Positions 6,258 to 13,814 are shown, counted from the first letter of the stretch. The stretch is DNA of 13,814 nt from Bacteroidota bacterium (GCA_024277695.1 JAJRUR010000326.1:1-13814); one strand, 5' to 3'. Numbers and translations: made by a program. The notes: generated by a model from the letters alone, not told the origin.

Positions 6258-6836
6258 TTAATCTCGTATGAAAATCAATTCGCCTTTTGGGGTAAACTTA
6301 ACCATCGTCGACGGAACAGAATCCGCGTGCATCTGAGTACATTCCAAAACATAGTCAACTTTTTCTTTGAGCTTGAGCGAAATATCCTCAAAACTACTTG
6401 GAAAAGCCTTGCCGCTAAAATTTGCTGAAGTGGAAACAAGCGGCGCACCCAATGTATTGATAAGTAGTTGATTACTGCGATTGTGCGTGATCCTTATCGC
6501 AATAGACTGATCTTTGCCATGAAGGATCTGTGGTAGATCCACAGGACCCGGATAGACTACTGTCAGAGGTCTTTTGTGCAAACTCAATAATGTCTCTATA
6601 CGAGGATGTAAGGGACCCACATAGGATTGTAACATCTCCATAGAACTGACCAAGCATACAAAAGGCTTGTCCAATGCACGCTTTTTGATTTGGTACACTT
6701 TGCGAATAGCTTCTTCATTGCGCGCATCACACCCCAAACCCCATATTGTATCCGTCTTGTACAGTATCACACCTCCCAAATCCATTATCTCGAGCGCTTT
6801 GCTTAAGTTTTCTTGATCTGTTGTACTCATAACCAT
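6258..6836 (-). CDS. tsaC: L-threonylcarbamoyladenylate synthase (Sua5/YciO/YrdC family)
   Basis: A 192-aa YrdC-type protein. It makes threonylcarbamoyl-AMP from threonine, bicarbonate and ATP, the first step of t6A modification at position 37 of ANN-decoding tRNAs. Family landmarks include KTDTIWGLGCDA (27-38), KKRALDKPF (51-59), the PGP segment (96-98) and STSANFSG (135-142), which with the basic residues line the nucleotide pocket. SVPSTMVKF (173-181) matches the usual S-T-I/V ending. It is the short TsaC-like form without the extra Sua5 C-terminal domain. The start could be Met1 or Met3 (ATG at 6836 or 6830). It ends 12 bp from the end of the multiheme cytochrome gene, convergent with it, and has no functional link to it. 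Some paralogues of this family have other or unknown roles, so the symbol is probable rather than certain. Confidence 0.88.
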   Translation of the reverse strand: MVMSTTDQENLSKALEIMDLGGVILYKTDTIWGLGCDARNEEAIRKVYQIKKRALDKPFVCLVSSMEMLQSYVGPLHPRIETLLSLHKRPLTVVYPGPVDLPQILHGKDQSIAIRITHNRSNQLLINTLGAPLVSTSANFSGKAFPSSFEDISLKLKEKVDYVLECTQMHADSVPSTMVKFTPKGELIFIRD

Positions 6837-6847
6837 ATTTAATATAT

Positions 6848-6876
6848 TACTTTTGTCTGTTAAGCAACAATATTTG
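6848..6876. promoter_or_regulatory. Divergent promoter candidates between tsaC and the PKD protein
   Basis: The 60-bp gap between these divergent genes holds several -7-like elements. On the plus strand there are TACTTTTG (6848-6855, exact match, with TTG 24 bp upstream) and AATATTTG (6869-6876, one mismatch, 20 nt before the ATG at 6897). On the minus strand, TATTGTTG (6872-6865, one mismatch) lies 29 nt before the tsaC start. Which are used cannot be decided from sequence. Confidence 0.35.
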
Positions 6877-6896
6877 TCCCAATTCAGTTCTATATT

Positions 6897-9224
6897 ATGA
6901 TTCTAAAAAGTGATTCTATGCCCTACAGTCCTCATACTTATACCTATTATTTTTTCAAAATAAGCCTCATCGTTTTATTCAGTATAGTATGGAATAGTAA
7001 AAACTATGCCAATCATATCATCGGAGGAGTCATGACCTATGAATGTATTGGGAATAATGACTATAGAATCACGATGAAAATGTACCGCGACTGCTATTGT
7101 TTTAGAAATCCCAGCCCATGTGCCAGATTTGATGATCCTGCCATCATAGGTATCTACAACTGTGGCAATATGGTCAATTGTATCAATCTCAGTCAAGGAA
7201 ATACTATACCGGGAGGTCAACTCAATATTAGTCTGCGTGATACCCTGCGCGTTGATTCGCCTACTTTTGACTGCCTCATACCCCCCGATGTCTGTGTTTC
7301 AGAAGCAACATATGTTTTTGACCTGAGTGACTTCGGTATCACACTAGAACCCAATGGCGAGCCCTATGTCATTACTTTTCAACGGTGCTGTCGCAATCAA
7401 GGTATCAATAATTTGGTCCAACCATCCGATGCACAAGGGGTTACATTTTCGACTACAATTACTCCCGAGGCTTTGAGCCAATGCAATGATCAACCTACTT
7501 TTAATACTTTTCCTCCAATCATCATTTGCAATAATTTCGAATTTGAGTATGACCATAGCGCATCGGATCCCAATGGCGATTCCTTGGTGTATTATTTTTG
7601 CGCACCCTATGACGGTGGGGGACAGATTCTTTCTACACCGGATATCACTACTTGCGAAGGAGCTATCCCTACTCCCGGATGCCCGCCACCGTACCAAGAC
7701 GTACAGTTTCAAGCTCCTTACACCGGAGCCAACCCGCTGCCCGGAAATTTTACCATCGATGCTCAAACCGGACTGCTGAGAGGTACTCCGACTATGGCCG
7801 GTCGTTTCGTGGTCGGAGTCTGCGTGGACGAATATAGAAATGGTACCATACTCACTACTACGCGAAGAGATTTCCAATTCAATATCGAAAATTGTGATCC
7901 CGAGGTCGATTCTAGAATCGAAAGCGACTCCGTGATCGCAGGAATTGAGTTCGTGCTGACAAGCTGTGGCGAATTTGAAGTCCAGTTCATCAATCGAAGC
8001 GAAAACCGTGATTATATCGATGATTGGTTTTGGAGATTTGACATTGATGGAGAAACTCTGGAGTTAAGCTCTTGGGATGCAACCGTACTATTTCCGGATA
8101 CCGGTCTATACACGGGAATATTAGTCCTCAATCCGTCTTCGGAAGTATGCAGCGATACAGCTTTTATTACCGTAAATCTCAACCCCAAACTCGAAGCCCT
8201 TTTTGATGTCAAGTTTGATAATTGTCTGGCATTTCCTATACAATTGACCAATAACTCATTTGCTGATGGAGGGAGTATCACTTCGTATCTATGGGATTTT
8301 GGGGATGGAACGAGCTCTACTGAGCTGGAGCCTACGCATATCTATGAACAACCCGGCAGATACACGATACGTCTGACTATTGGAGATGGGCGTGGTTGTG
8401 TCACTTCGGCAGAACATGTCATCGAATACTTTCCGGTACCCTTGAGCCTCATCGTCGATCCAATACCTTCCGGCGAATGTTCACCCGTATCCGTTTGGTT
8501 TAGAAACCTATCCAGACCGATAGACAGTACTTACGAGATTCTTTGGGACTTCGGTGACGGAACAACCTCAACCGAGATTAGTCCGGTACACGTATATGCA
8601 TCTGAGGGCAACTATGATGTCGCACTCACTGTGCGCAGTTCTGAAAATTGTGTGGTCGAACAAGAGTTTCTAAACTTTGCTTTTGTCAAACCATCACCCG
8701 AGGCAGGATTTGACTATCTACCCAAAAACCCTACACTTTCCAATCCGATGGTGCAGTTTACAGACCAATCTGTCCAAGCCTCTTCTTGGGCATGGATCTT
8801 TGATATCGAAGGTGCATCTACTGACCAAAATCCTACCCACATATTTCAAGATACCGGGAGCTACAATGTAATGCAGTTTGTGACACATGAAAACGGTTGT
8901 CGAGACACTGCTATTGCTACCATCGTCATTAGACCTGATCTGAAGTATTTCCTCCCTAATGCCTTTACCCCCAATGGAGATGGACTTAATGATGTCTATG
9001 TGGGTAAAGGTAATCTGTTCGGCGCGCGTAATTTTAATTTTACTATATGGAATCGGTATGGAGACAAGATCTTTGAAACTACGGATCCCGCACAAGGATG
9101 GAATGGTAGAGTCGGTAATGTCGGAGATTTGGTCCAGCCGGGAGTCTATTTGTGCTATGTCAGCTATTTCGATGATTTAGGCAATAAAATCGAACTCAAG
9201 AGTTTTGCTACTTTGATACAGTAG
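6897..9224 (+). CDS. Large PKD-domain surface protein with T9SS type B sorting domain
   Basis: A 775-aa secreted protein. An N-terminal signal peptide has its hydrophobic core at about 19-32 and probably cuts after NYA, giving a mature start near NHIIGG. Met8 (ATG at 6918) is an equally good start. Residues 40-335 form a cysteine-rich region with a putative Ig-like segment (LPGNFTIDAQTGLLRGTP, 281-298). One degenerate and three clearer PKD-like domains follow (about 340-428, 430-515, 517-598, 601-678), two with the classic WDFGDGT motif. The C-terminal 93 residues, from FLPNAFTPNGDGLNDVY, are the gliding-motility-associated (CHU_C, type B) sorting domain. This predicts export across the outer membrane by the type IX secretion system. 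No catalytic domain is recognisable, so an adhesin or structural surface role is inferred. It appears monocistronic. Confidence 0.88.
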   Translation: MILKSDSMPYSPHTYTYYFFKISLIVLFSIVWNSKNYANHIIGGVMTYECIGNNDYRITMKMYRDCYCFRNPSPCARFDDPAIIGIYNCGNMVNCINLSQGNTIPGGQLNISLRDTLRVDSPTFDCLIPPDVCVSEATYVFDLSDFGITLEPNGEPYVITFQRCCRNQGINNLVQPSDAQGVTFSTTITPEALSQCNDQPTFNTFPPIIICNNFEFEYDHSASDPNGDSLVYYFCAPYDGGGQILSTPDITTCEGAIPTPGCPPPYQDVQFQAPYTGANPLPGNFTIDAQTGLLRGTPTMAGRFVVGVCVDEYRNGTILTTTRRDFQFNIENCDPEVDSRIESDSVIAGIEFVLTSCGEFEVQFINRSENRDYIDDWFWRFDIDGETLELSSWDATVLFPDTGLYTGILVLNPSSEVCSDTAFITVNLNPKLEALFDVKFDNCLAFPIQLTNNSFADGGSITSYLWDFGDGTSSTELEPTHIYEQPGRYTIRLTIGDGRGCVTSAEHVIEYFPVPLSLIVDPIPSGECSPVSVWFRNLSRPIDSTYEILWDFGDGTTSTEISPVHVYASEGNYDVALTVRSSENCVVEQEFLNFAFVKPSPEAGFDYLPKNPTLSNPMVQFTDQSVQASSWAWIFDIEGASTDQNPTHIFQDTGSYNVMQFVTHENGCRDTAIATIVIRPDLKYFLPNAFTPNGDGLNDVYVGKGNLFGARNFNFTIWNRYGDKIFETTDPAQGWNGRVGNVGDLVQPGVYLCYVSYFDDLGNKIELKSFATLIQ

Positions 9225-9309
9225 TAGAGGCGCCGCCTACAGGCGAATAGATAGCTAGGATAAAAATACTTTTTTTGCAATATACATATACTATATCCGG
9301 ATATATACT

Positions 9310-9317
9310 TATCTTTG
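9310..9317 (+). promoter_or_regulatory. -7 promoter element of rplS
   Basis: TATCTTTG followed by C matches the Bacteroidota TAnnTTTG consensus exactly and ends 22 nt before the rplS ATG. No TTG lies at the usual -33 distance; the nearest upstream (9275-9277) is 32 bp away. The leader before the start is A-rich with no Shine-Dalgarno sequence, as expected in this phylum. Confidence 0.6.
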
Positions 9318-9339
9318 CCACCCAAAATAGAAAAAAGAT

Positions 9340-9687
9340 ATGGACCCAATCAAATTTGTAGAAGAACAAACACTCATAAAGCCGGACTTTCCGGATTTTA
9401 GACCGGGTGATCACATAGCAGTGACCTATAGAATCATCGAAGGAGACAAAGAGCGCAGTCAGGTGTTTAAAGGGGATGTTATCCAGATTAATGGTTCAGG
9501 AGGGACCAAGACATTTACCATCAGAAAAATGTCCAATGGCGTTGGGGTAGAGCGTATTTTCCCTTTCTCTTCTCCTATTCTTTCTGATATCAAAGTCTTA
9601 AAACGTGGAAAAGTTCGTAGGGCAAAATTGTTTTATTTGAGAGACTTGGTAGGTAAAAAAGCCCGTATAAAGGAGAGAAGACGTTAG
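9340..9687 (+). CDS. rplS: 50S ribosomal protein L19
   Basis: A 115-aa protein matching bacterial L19 in full. It has the N-terminal FRPGDHIAVTYRIIEG segment, the SQVFKGDVIQINGSG strand, the TFTIRKMSNGVGVERIFPF core, and the basic ending (KVRRAKLFYLRDLVGKKARIKERRR overall pattern, residues 91-115). L19 binds 23S rRNA near the 30S-50S interface and contributes to a subunit bridge. In many bacteria rplS sits with rpsP, rimM and trmD. Here it is alone, with its own promoter upstream and a terminator downstream, so it is probably a single-gene unit. Length is normal for the family. Confidence 0.97.
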   Translation: MDPIKFVEEQTLIKPDFPDFRPGDHIAVTYRIIEGDKERSQVFKGDVIQINGSGGTKTFTIRKMSNGVGVERIFPFSSPILSDIKVLKRGKVRRAKLFYLRDLVGKKARIKERRR

Positions 9688-9738
9688 TCTAGAAGAGTAC
9701 TTTTGCCTAAGTACAATCCCGTACGCTAAGTATGATAT

Positions 9739-9776
9739 AAAAAAAAGCTCGATGAAATCTCATCGAGCTTTTTTTT
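9739..9776. terminator. Bidirectional rho-independent terminator
   Basis: Eight A's (9739-9746), then GCTCGATGA (9747-9755), a 4-nt loop AATC, TCATCGAGC (9760-9768) and eight T's (9769-9776). The 9-bp perfect stem has a U-tract in either direction. It lies between the convergent rplS and dnaK genes and should end both transcripts. Confidence 0.93.
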
Positions 9777-9799
9777 ATTGCCACATGTTTACAAGTTAT

Positions 9800-11716
9800 T
9801 TAAGCCTCATCTTCTACCTCTTCAAATTCGACATCTGTAACATCATCATCCGATGTGCTATCCGATGTGGCATCGCCTTCAGCAGTTGCTGAACCGTTCG
9901 TTCCGGCACCGGCTTCTTGCTGTGCTTGGTAGATGTCTTGGCTGGCTGCTTGCCATGCGGCATTGAGTGCTTCCATGGATGCGTCGATTTGGTCTAGATC
10001 TTCTGCCTTGTGTGCTTCTTTTAATTTGTTCAAAGCATCCTCGATAGTAGATTTTTTGTCTCCTGGTATCTTGTCACCGTAGTCCTTCATTTGATTTTCT
10101 GTCTGAAAAATCAAAGCGTCTGCAGTATTGAGCTTATCAATCCGCTCACGAGCTTGTTTATCTGCTTCTGCATTGGTCGCCGCTTCATTTTTCATACGTT
10201 CGATTTCTTCTTTGGACAGACCGGTAGAGGCCTCTATACGGATTTTTTGTTCTTTGCCCGTTCCCTTGTCTTTTGCAGAAACATTCAAGATACCATTGGC
10301 ATCCATGTCAAAAGATACTTCTATTTGCGGTACTCCTCGTGGGGCAGGTGGTATCCCATCCAAGATAAATTTTCCTACCGTACGGTTATCTTTGGCCAAA
10401 GCCCTCTCTCCTTGCAAAATATGGATTTGGACTGAAGGCTGATTATCTGCAGCAGTGGAGTATATTTTTGTTTTTTTGATTGGAATCGTCGAATTAGCTT
10501 CTATGACTGTATCCATAACTCCTCCCATCGTTTCGATACCCATCGACAGCGGCGTGACATCTAATAGTAGAACATCTTGGACATCTCCGCTGAGTACTCC
10601 TCCTTGGATAGCTGCTCCTACAGCCACTACTTCATCAGGATTAACACTTTTATTGGGCTTTTTGCCAAAAAACTCTTCGACGACTTGCTGGATCTTTGGT
10701 ATTCTGGTAGAACCACCTACTAATATGATTTCGTCGATATCAGTTTTTGATAGACCGGCATCTTTGAGCGCTTCTTTGCAAGGAGCCAATGTCCGCTTGA
10801 TCAGTGTATCAGCCAATTGCTCAAACTTGGCTCGAGATAGTTTTAAGACCAAATGCTTCGGTACACCATCTACTGCAGTGATGTACGGCAGATTGATCTC
10901 GGTTTCGGTAGCAGATGATAGTTCGATCTTTGCCTTCTCCGCACCGTCTTTGAGACGCTGGAGTGCCAAAGGATCTTTTCTCAAATCGATGTTTTCTTGT
11001 TTTTTGAACTCCTCGGCAAGCCAATTGATGATTACACGGTCAAAATCATCTCCTCCTAAATGCGTATCACCATTGGTAGATTTTACTTCGAAGACCCCAT
11101 CACCCAATTCTAGGATGGAGATATCAAATGTTCCACCTCCAAGGTCAAATACTGCAATCGTCGAGTCTTGTTTTTTGTCCAATCCGTACGCAAGTGCAGC
11201 TGCAGTAGGTTCATTGATGATACGCTTCACCGTCAAACCGGCAATCTCTCCTGCCTCTTTGGTGGCTTGACGCTGTGAATCATTAAAATATGCAGGGACT
11301 GTAATCACTGCTTCGGTGACTTCTGTGCCCAAAAAGTCTTCAGCGGTTTTTTTCATCTTCTGAAGTACCATAGCCGATATTTCTTGCGGCGTATATTTGC
11401 GCCCGTTTATATCTACTCGTACAGAATCATTTTCTCCCTGGACGGCTTTGTAAGAAAGGAGCTCTGTTTCCTTTTTGATTTCGCTATAGCGAGCACCCAT
11501 AAATCGCTTGATCGATGAAATGGTGTTTTGTGGATTGGTGATTGCTTGACGCTTGGCAGGATCACCGATCTTACGCTCTCCGTTATCTATAAATGCAACA
11601 ACGGATGGAGTAGTGCGCTTACCCTCTTCGTTTGGGATGACTACAGGTTCATTCCCCTCCATTACTGCAACACAGGAGTTGGTCGTTCCTAAATCTATTC
11701 CTATTATTTTGCTCAT
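9800..11716 (-). CDS. dnaK: Molecular chaperone DnaK (Hsp70)
   Basis: A 638-aa full-length Hsp70, the ATP-dependent cytoplasmic chaperone that works with DnaJ and GrpE. The nucleotide-binding domain opens with IGIDLGTTNSCVAVMEG and holds FDLGGGTFDISIL and ILVGGSTRIPKIQ. The conserved linker DVLLLDVTPLSMGIET leads to the substrate-binding domain, followed by the helical lid and a flexible Gly/Ser/Thr/Asp-rich tail ending TDVEFEEVEDEA. GrpE and DnaJ genes are not next to it, so it looks monocistronic, ending at the terminator at 9739-9776. No CIRCE element is present upstream; a candidate -7 element and a short dyad with a 9-nt spacer are listed separately. Nothing is missing or unusual in the protein. 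Confidence 0.98.
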   Translation of the reverse strand: MSKIIGIDLGTTNSCVAVMEGNEPVVIPNEEGKRTTPSVVAFIDNGERKIGDPAKRQAITNPQNTISSIKRFMGARYSEIKKETELLSYKAVQGENDSVRVDINGRKYTPQEISAMVLQKMKKTAEDFLGTEVTEAVITVPAYFNDSQRQATKEAGEIAGLTVKRIINEPTAAALAYGLDKKQDSTIAVFDLGGGTFDISILELGDGVFEVKSTNGDTHLGGDDFDRVIINWLAEEFKKQENIDLRKDPLALQRLKDGAEKAKIELSSATETEINLPYITAVDGVPKHLVLKLSRAKFEQLADTLIKRTLAPCKEALKDAGLSKTDIDEIILVGGSTRIPKIQQVVEEFFGKKPNKSVNPDEVVAVGAAIQGGVLSGDVQDVLLLDVTPLSMGIETMGGVMDTVIEANSTIPIKKTKIYSTAADNQPSVQIHILQGERALAKDNRTVGKFILDGIPPAPRGVPQIEVSFDMDANGILNVSAKDKGTGKEQKIRIEASTGLSKEEIERMKNEAATNAEADKQARERIDKLNTADALIFQTENQMKDYGDKIPGDKKSTIEDALNKLKEAHKAEDLDQIDASMEALNAAWQAASQDIYQAQQEAGAGTNGSATAEGDATSDSTSDDDVTDVEFEEVEDEA

Positions 11717-11738
11717 ATTTTTTGTTTTTATTTGTTCG

Positions 11739-11746
11739 CAAATTTT
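11739..11746 (-). promoter_or_regulatory. Candidate -7 element of dnaK
   Basis: The minus strand reads AAAATTTG followed by C, one mismatch from TAnnTTTG, ending 23 nt before the dnaK ATG, the same spacing as at rplS and the redox operon. A TTG (11765-11763) lies 16 bp upstream, slightly close for a -33 element. The leader is A-rich. Confidence 0.4.
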
Positions 11747-11772
11747 GATATTTATCTAGTATCAACTGTTGT

Positions 11773-11791
11773 GCCAGCGGTCAATTCTGGC
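11773..11791. promoter_or_regulatory. Dyad upstream of dnaK, possible operator
   Basis: GCCAG (11773-11777) and CTGGC (11787-11791) form a perfect 5-bp inverted repeat with a 9-nt spacer, 57-75 nt upstream of the dnaK start and just beyond its candidate -33 position. A 10-bp palindrome GCATATATGC (11799-11808) follows 7 bp later. The 9-nt spacer recalls CIRCE geometry, but the sequence is not CIRCE. It could be chance. Confidence 0.25.
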
Positions 11792-11920
11792 TATTTTGGC
11801 ATATATGCTATGACAAGAATTGTGATCAATGGATGGTCGAGTGACAAAAAGGCAGAATCCTTGGATTTTGAGATACAAACTGTCGCATGAGATGCCTTTA
11901 TATCATGTTTTACGGCTATT

Positions 11921-11954
11921 TTTGGTAGATTCTAAAGTTTTAATTTAATTTTTG
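11921..11954 (+). promoter_or_regulatory. Candidate promoter of the DUF547-barrel gene
   Basis: TTTG (11921-11924), 21 bp, then TAATTTTTG (11946-11954), which is TAnnTTTG with one extra base, ending 15 nt before the ATG at 11969. An alternative with one mismatch, CATTTTTG (11957-11964), would give a leaderless transcript. The rest of the 252-bp divergent gap with dnaK holds only the dyads noted near 11773-11808. Confidence 0.35.
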
Positions 11955-11968
11955 TACATTTTTGCATT

Positions 11969-13510
11969 ATGTCCGGTATTCGATATAAGATAAGTACAGC
12001 ACTTATAGTATTTTTTTCTTGTGGGTCAAGCTGTTCTGCGCAGCATGCGGAGGTGTTTTTTGAGCAGCTTTCTGCATTCTTTGAGGAGTATGTATCCGAT
12101 GGGCATGTGCCTTATCAAGAAGTGCAGGAACTTGATGATGCCCTAGATGGTCTTATGGAGCTCATGGCAAAGGTTTCGCCACGAGCCAGAGATCGAAAAG
12201 CTTTTTATATCAATGCCTATAACTTATGCGTTATTTATACATTGGCAAAAGCCTATCCGGTAGCTTCGGTCAAAGAGATAAACGGTTTTTTTAATGTAGC
12301 ACGCTACAAAATAGCCGGTGAGATGTTAAGTCTAGACCAAATCGAGCAGGAAAAATTGCTCGATGTGTATGCTGACCCAAGAATCCATTTGGTACTGAGT
12401 TGTGGCGCAAAGGGTTGTCCGCCACTTGCCTCTTTTGGCTACATGCCAAAGGCTCTTGATGCCCAATTGGATGATCGCTGTCGAGAACTCTTCCTTGATG
12501 ACCATCTCGTGTACACCAAAGATGGAAAATATTATTTTTTAAAAATATTTGAATGGTACGAGGCGGATTTCGGAGGGAGATCCGGTGTCATCGAGTTTAT
12601 CAATAGCTATAGAAAGGACAATATCCCTACTGATATCAAAGTCATATATATGGACTATTCTTGGTCACTCAATGATTATGATCCGGATCTGCCTACGGTG
12701 CAGCAGATAGTTTCCGGTGATCAGGGTACTAATGCGACGCGGTATATTTTGGCTGCCACACTTCCGAGAGGTGCCGTAGAACTCAAGGTGTTTAATAACT
12801 TGTATAGACAGACAGCACCAGGAGAGCAAGCTGATTTTTTTACGAACAGTATCACCTTATTGTATGGTATGACGGACCGATTCAATCTCGGAGTCGCATC
12901 CCGATACCGTAGAGTGATGGTAGGTGCACCAAACGACATTGGATTTTTGGATGTTTTTAGACCGAGCTTGGCAGGCGAAACGGCAAGATTCAGACACCGC
13001 TTAACGGCTATCGGGCCTAGTATGCGTTGGTCTCCGACCTCAAGTGGCAGTTCTTCTATACAAGCGAGTTTGTTTTTTGGAGTAGGTAAAGGTCTCAAGG
13101 GTACTGATCGCTTTCCTTTTATCGATAATCAAGGTGCCGAAATCTGGATCCAATGGTGGAACGATCGTAATATCGGTCGCCGCTTTTCTTTGTTTACGGA
13201 TGTCTCATTGCGCTTGGAAGACATAGGTTTTGATCGGAACCGTTTTGCCAATGCGCTTTCTTTGCCACTCATCTCCGTATTTAGCTATTATCCGGAGCCC
13301 AATACCACCTTATATGCTTTGGGTGGATTTGCTCCTTTTATCGGGAGTCCATTTCAGTATTTTTATCAGTGGGGAGTCGGGACGAAGTATAGAGTGAGTC
13401 GATCGATAGAGTTAGAACTTCTTTGGACTATATTTGATAATCGGTTTTTGGCTAGCGTAGGTGGTAGTGCTTCGACATATAACATAGGCTTTAGGTATTC
13501 GTCTTGGTAA
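11969..13510 (+). CDS. DUF547 domain fused to a probable outer-membrane beta-barrel
   Basis: A 513-aa exported protein. Residues 1-24 look like a signal peptide (hydrophobic 9-17, cleavage probably near SCSA). Cys18 and Cys22 could suggest a lipobox, but neither context is good. Residues about 28-235 match the DUF547 family, with FYINAYNLCVIYTL (79-92), the HLVLSCGAKGCPPL signature (140-153) and the F-x-W-Y-x-x-DF segment (194-201). Its biochemical role is not established to my knowledge. After a linker, residues about 255-513 are alternating hydrophobic/aromatic strands with short turns (for example ITLLYGMTDRFNLGVASRY) and end in FRYSSW. That aromatic C-terminus is typical of outer-membrane beta-barrels. 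The usual DUF547 protein lacks this half. It is transcribed divergently from dnaK and appears monocistronic. The barrel call rests on pattern only. Confidence 0.75.
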   Translation: MSGIRYKISTALIVFFSCGSSCSAQHAEVFFEQLSAFFEEYVSDGHVPYQEVQELDDALDGLMELMAKVSPRARDRKAFYINAYNLCVIYTLAKAYPVASVKEINGFFNVARYKIAGEMLSLDQIEQEKLLDVYADPRIHLVLSCGAKGCPPLASFGYMPKALDAQLDDRCRELFLDDHLVYTKDGKYYFLKIFEWYEADFGGRSGVIEFINSYRKDNIPTDIKVIYMDYSWSLNDYDPDLPTVQQIVSGDQGTNATRYILAATLPRGAVELKVFNNLYRQTAPGEQADFFTNSITLLYGMTDRFNLGVASRYRRVMVGAPNDIGFLDVFRPSLAGETARFRHRLTAIGPSMRWSPTSSGSSSIQASLFFGVGKGLKGTDRFPFIDNQGAEIWIQWWNDRNIGRRFSLFTDVSLRLEDIGFDRNRFANALSLPLISVFSYYPEPNTTLYALGGFAPFIGSPFQYFYQWGVGTKYRVSRSIELELLWTIFDNRFLASVGGSASTYNIGFRYSSW

Positions 13511-13631
13511 GTGCCTTTTTGTAAGCTTCTAGCTCCGGCATATTGTGTATCCTTGCTTGTGGCTGATTGGTTCGATACTTGTCCGATGGGTTTGTTCCTT
13601 TTGCTATAAGATAAAAATATGATATGCTGAT

Positions 13632-13665
13632 GTGCTGCAACAATAATTTTTCTATTATTTGGCAC
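13632..13665. repeat. Weak imperfect hairpin in the intergenic gap
   Basis: AATAAT (13642-13647) and ATTATT (13654-13659) pair around a 6-nt loop. They are flanked by GTGC (13632-13635) and GCAC (13662-13665) across an asymmetric internal loop. It lies in the 215-bp gap after the DUF547-barrel gene, which otherwise holds only the -7 element at 13694. No U-tract follows, so it is not a clear terminator. Confidence 0.2.
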
Positions 13666-13693
13666 AAAGAGTGGATATTTTATAAGTTCATAG

Positions 13694-13701
13694 TAAGTTT
13701 G
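13694..13701 (+). promoter_or_regulatory. -7 promoter element of the right-edge gene
   Basis: TAAGTTTG matches TAnnTTTG exactly and is identical to the element before the redox operon. It ends 24 nt before the ATG at 13726. No TTG sits at the normal -33 spacing. Confidence 0.5.
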
Positions 13702-13725
13702 TTGCCTTATAATTAAGTCAACCAA

Positions 13726-13814
13726 ATGAACAAAGTGTTAATCATAGGTGCAGGGCGTTCTTCCGGCTCCCTCATCAATTATCTTCTCTCCAAAGCCAAA
13801 GAATATAATTGGAC
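13726..13814 (+). CDS. Saccharopine dehydrogenase-like NAD(P)-binding protein, 5' end only
   Basis: The first 29 codons of a gene cut by the window edge. The translation begins MNKVLIIGAGRSSGSLINYL. This is a beta strand followed by a GxGxxS-type dinucleotide-binding turn and helix, as at the N-terminus of saccharopine dehydrogenase-family proteins, in which GAGRSS is characteristic. Such proteins reduce or oxidise lysine-pathway intermediates with NAD(P), though many homologues have unknown substrates. The start is supported by the -7 element 24 nt upstream. With so little sequence, the family call is probable and the reaction cannot be stated. Confidence 0.65.
   Translation, partial: MNKVLIIGAGRSSGSLINYLLSKAKEYNW

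Noticed and set aside
9225..9254. GC-rich AGGCGCCGCCT motif after the PKD protein gene as a terminator
   Set aside because: It does not fold into a stem longer than about 5 bp and no U-tract follows immediately.
10455..11270. 271-codon open frame antisense to dnaK
   Set aside because: It lies wholly inside the certain dnaK gene. The Ser/Pro-rich translation is the usual artefact of reading a conserved, codon-biased gene backward.
1..13814. CRISPR arrays, tRNA or rRNA genes, insertion sequences
   Set aside because: No regularly spaced direct repeats, cloverleaf sequences, transposase genes or terminal inverted repeats were seen; the only tandem repeats are the protein-coding heme modules.

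Overview
The window looks like a chromosomal segment of a Bacteroidota bacterium. Four things support this. One large secreted protein has PKD-like domains and a gliding-motility-type C-terminal sorting domain (type IX secretion, type B). Promoter-like -7 elements TAnnTTTG lie just upstream of several genes, without Shine-Dalgarno sequences. There is a LytTR/His_kinase pair of the style common in this phylum. DnaK stands alone, without grpE or dnaJ. A Saprospiria-like lineage is plausible from the PKD protein's N-terminal region (mature start near HIIGG) but is only a guess.

Layout. Positions 1-293 hold no gene I can support. Positions 294-1990 (minus strand) hold a LytTR response regulator followed, after a 236-bp gap, by a short single-membrane-pass LytS-type kinase. 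Divergent from them, 2195-6245 (plus strand) is a compact three-gene redox operon: a five-helix diheme cytochrome b-like membrane protein, a membrane-anchored ferredoxin/flavoprotein oxidoreductase, and a 23-heme c-type cytochrome. Convergent to it is an L-threonylcarbamoyladenylate synthase (6258-6836, minus). Then come the 775-aa PKD/T9SS surface protein (6897-9224, plus), ribosomal protein L19 (9340-9687, plus), a bidirectional terminator (9739-9776), dnaK (9800-11716, minus), a DUF547 protein fused to a probable outer-membrane beta-barrel (11969-13510, plus), and the first 29 codons of a saccharopine dehydrogenase-like NAD-binding protein at the right edge.

The most interesting part is the redox operon. 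It looks like a complete conduit through the inner membrane: NAD(P)H-FAD-FeS protein on the cytoplasmic side, two stacked b hemes in the membrane, and a long multiheme wire in the periplasm or beyond. The flavoprotein appears circularly permuted relative to thioredoxin reductase, and both of its ferredoxin motifs lack the second cysteine. The cytochrome is built of seven near-identical-length (about 77 residue) tri-heme modules, most with exactly three extra conserved histidines. The adjacent LytTR pair is a candidate regulator by position only. The remaining genes are ordinary housekeeping or envelope genes, except for the DUF547-barrel fusion.
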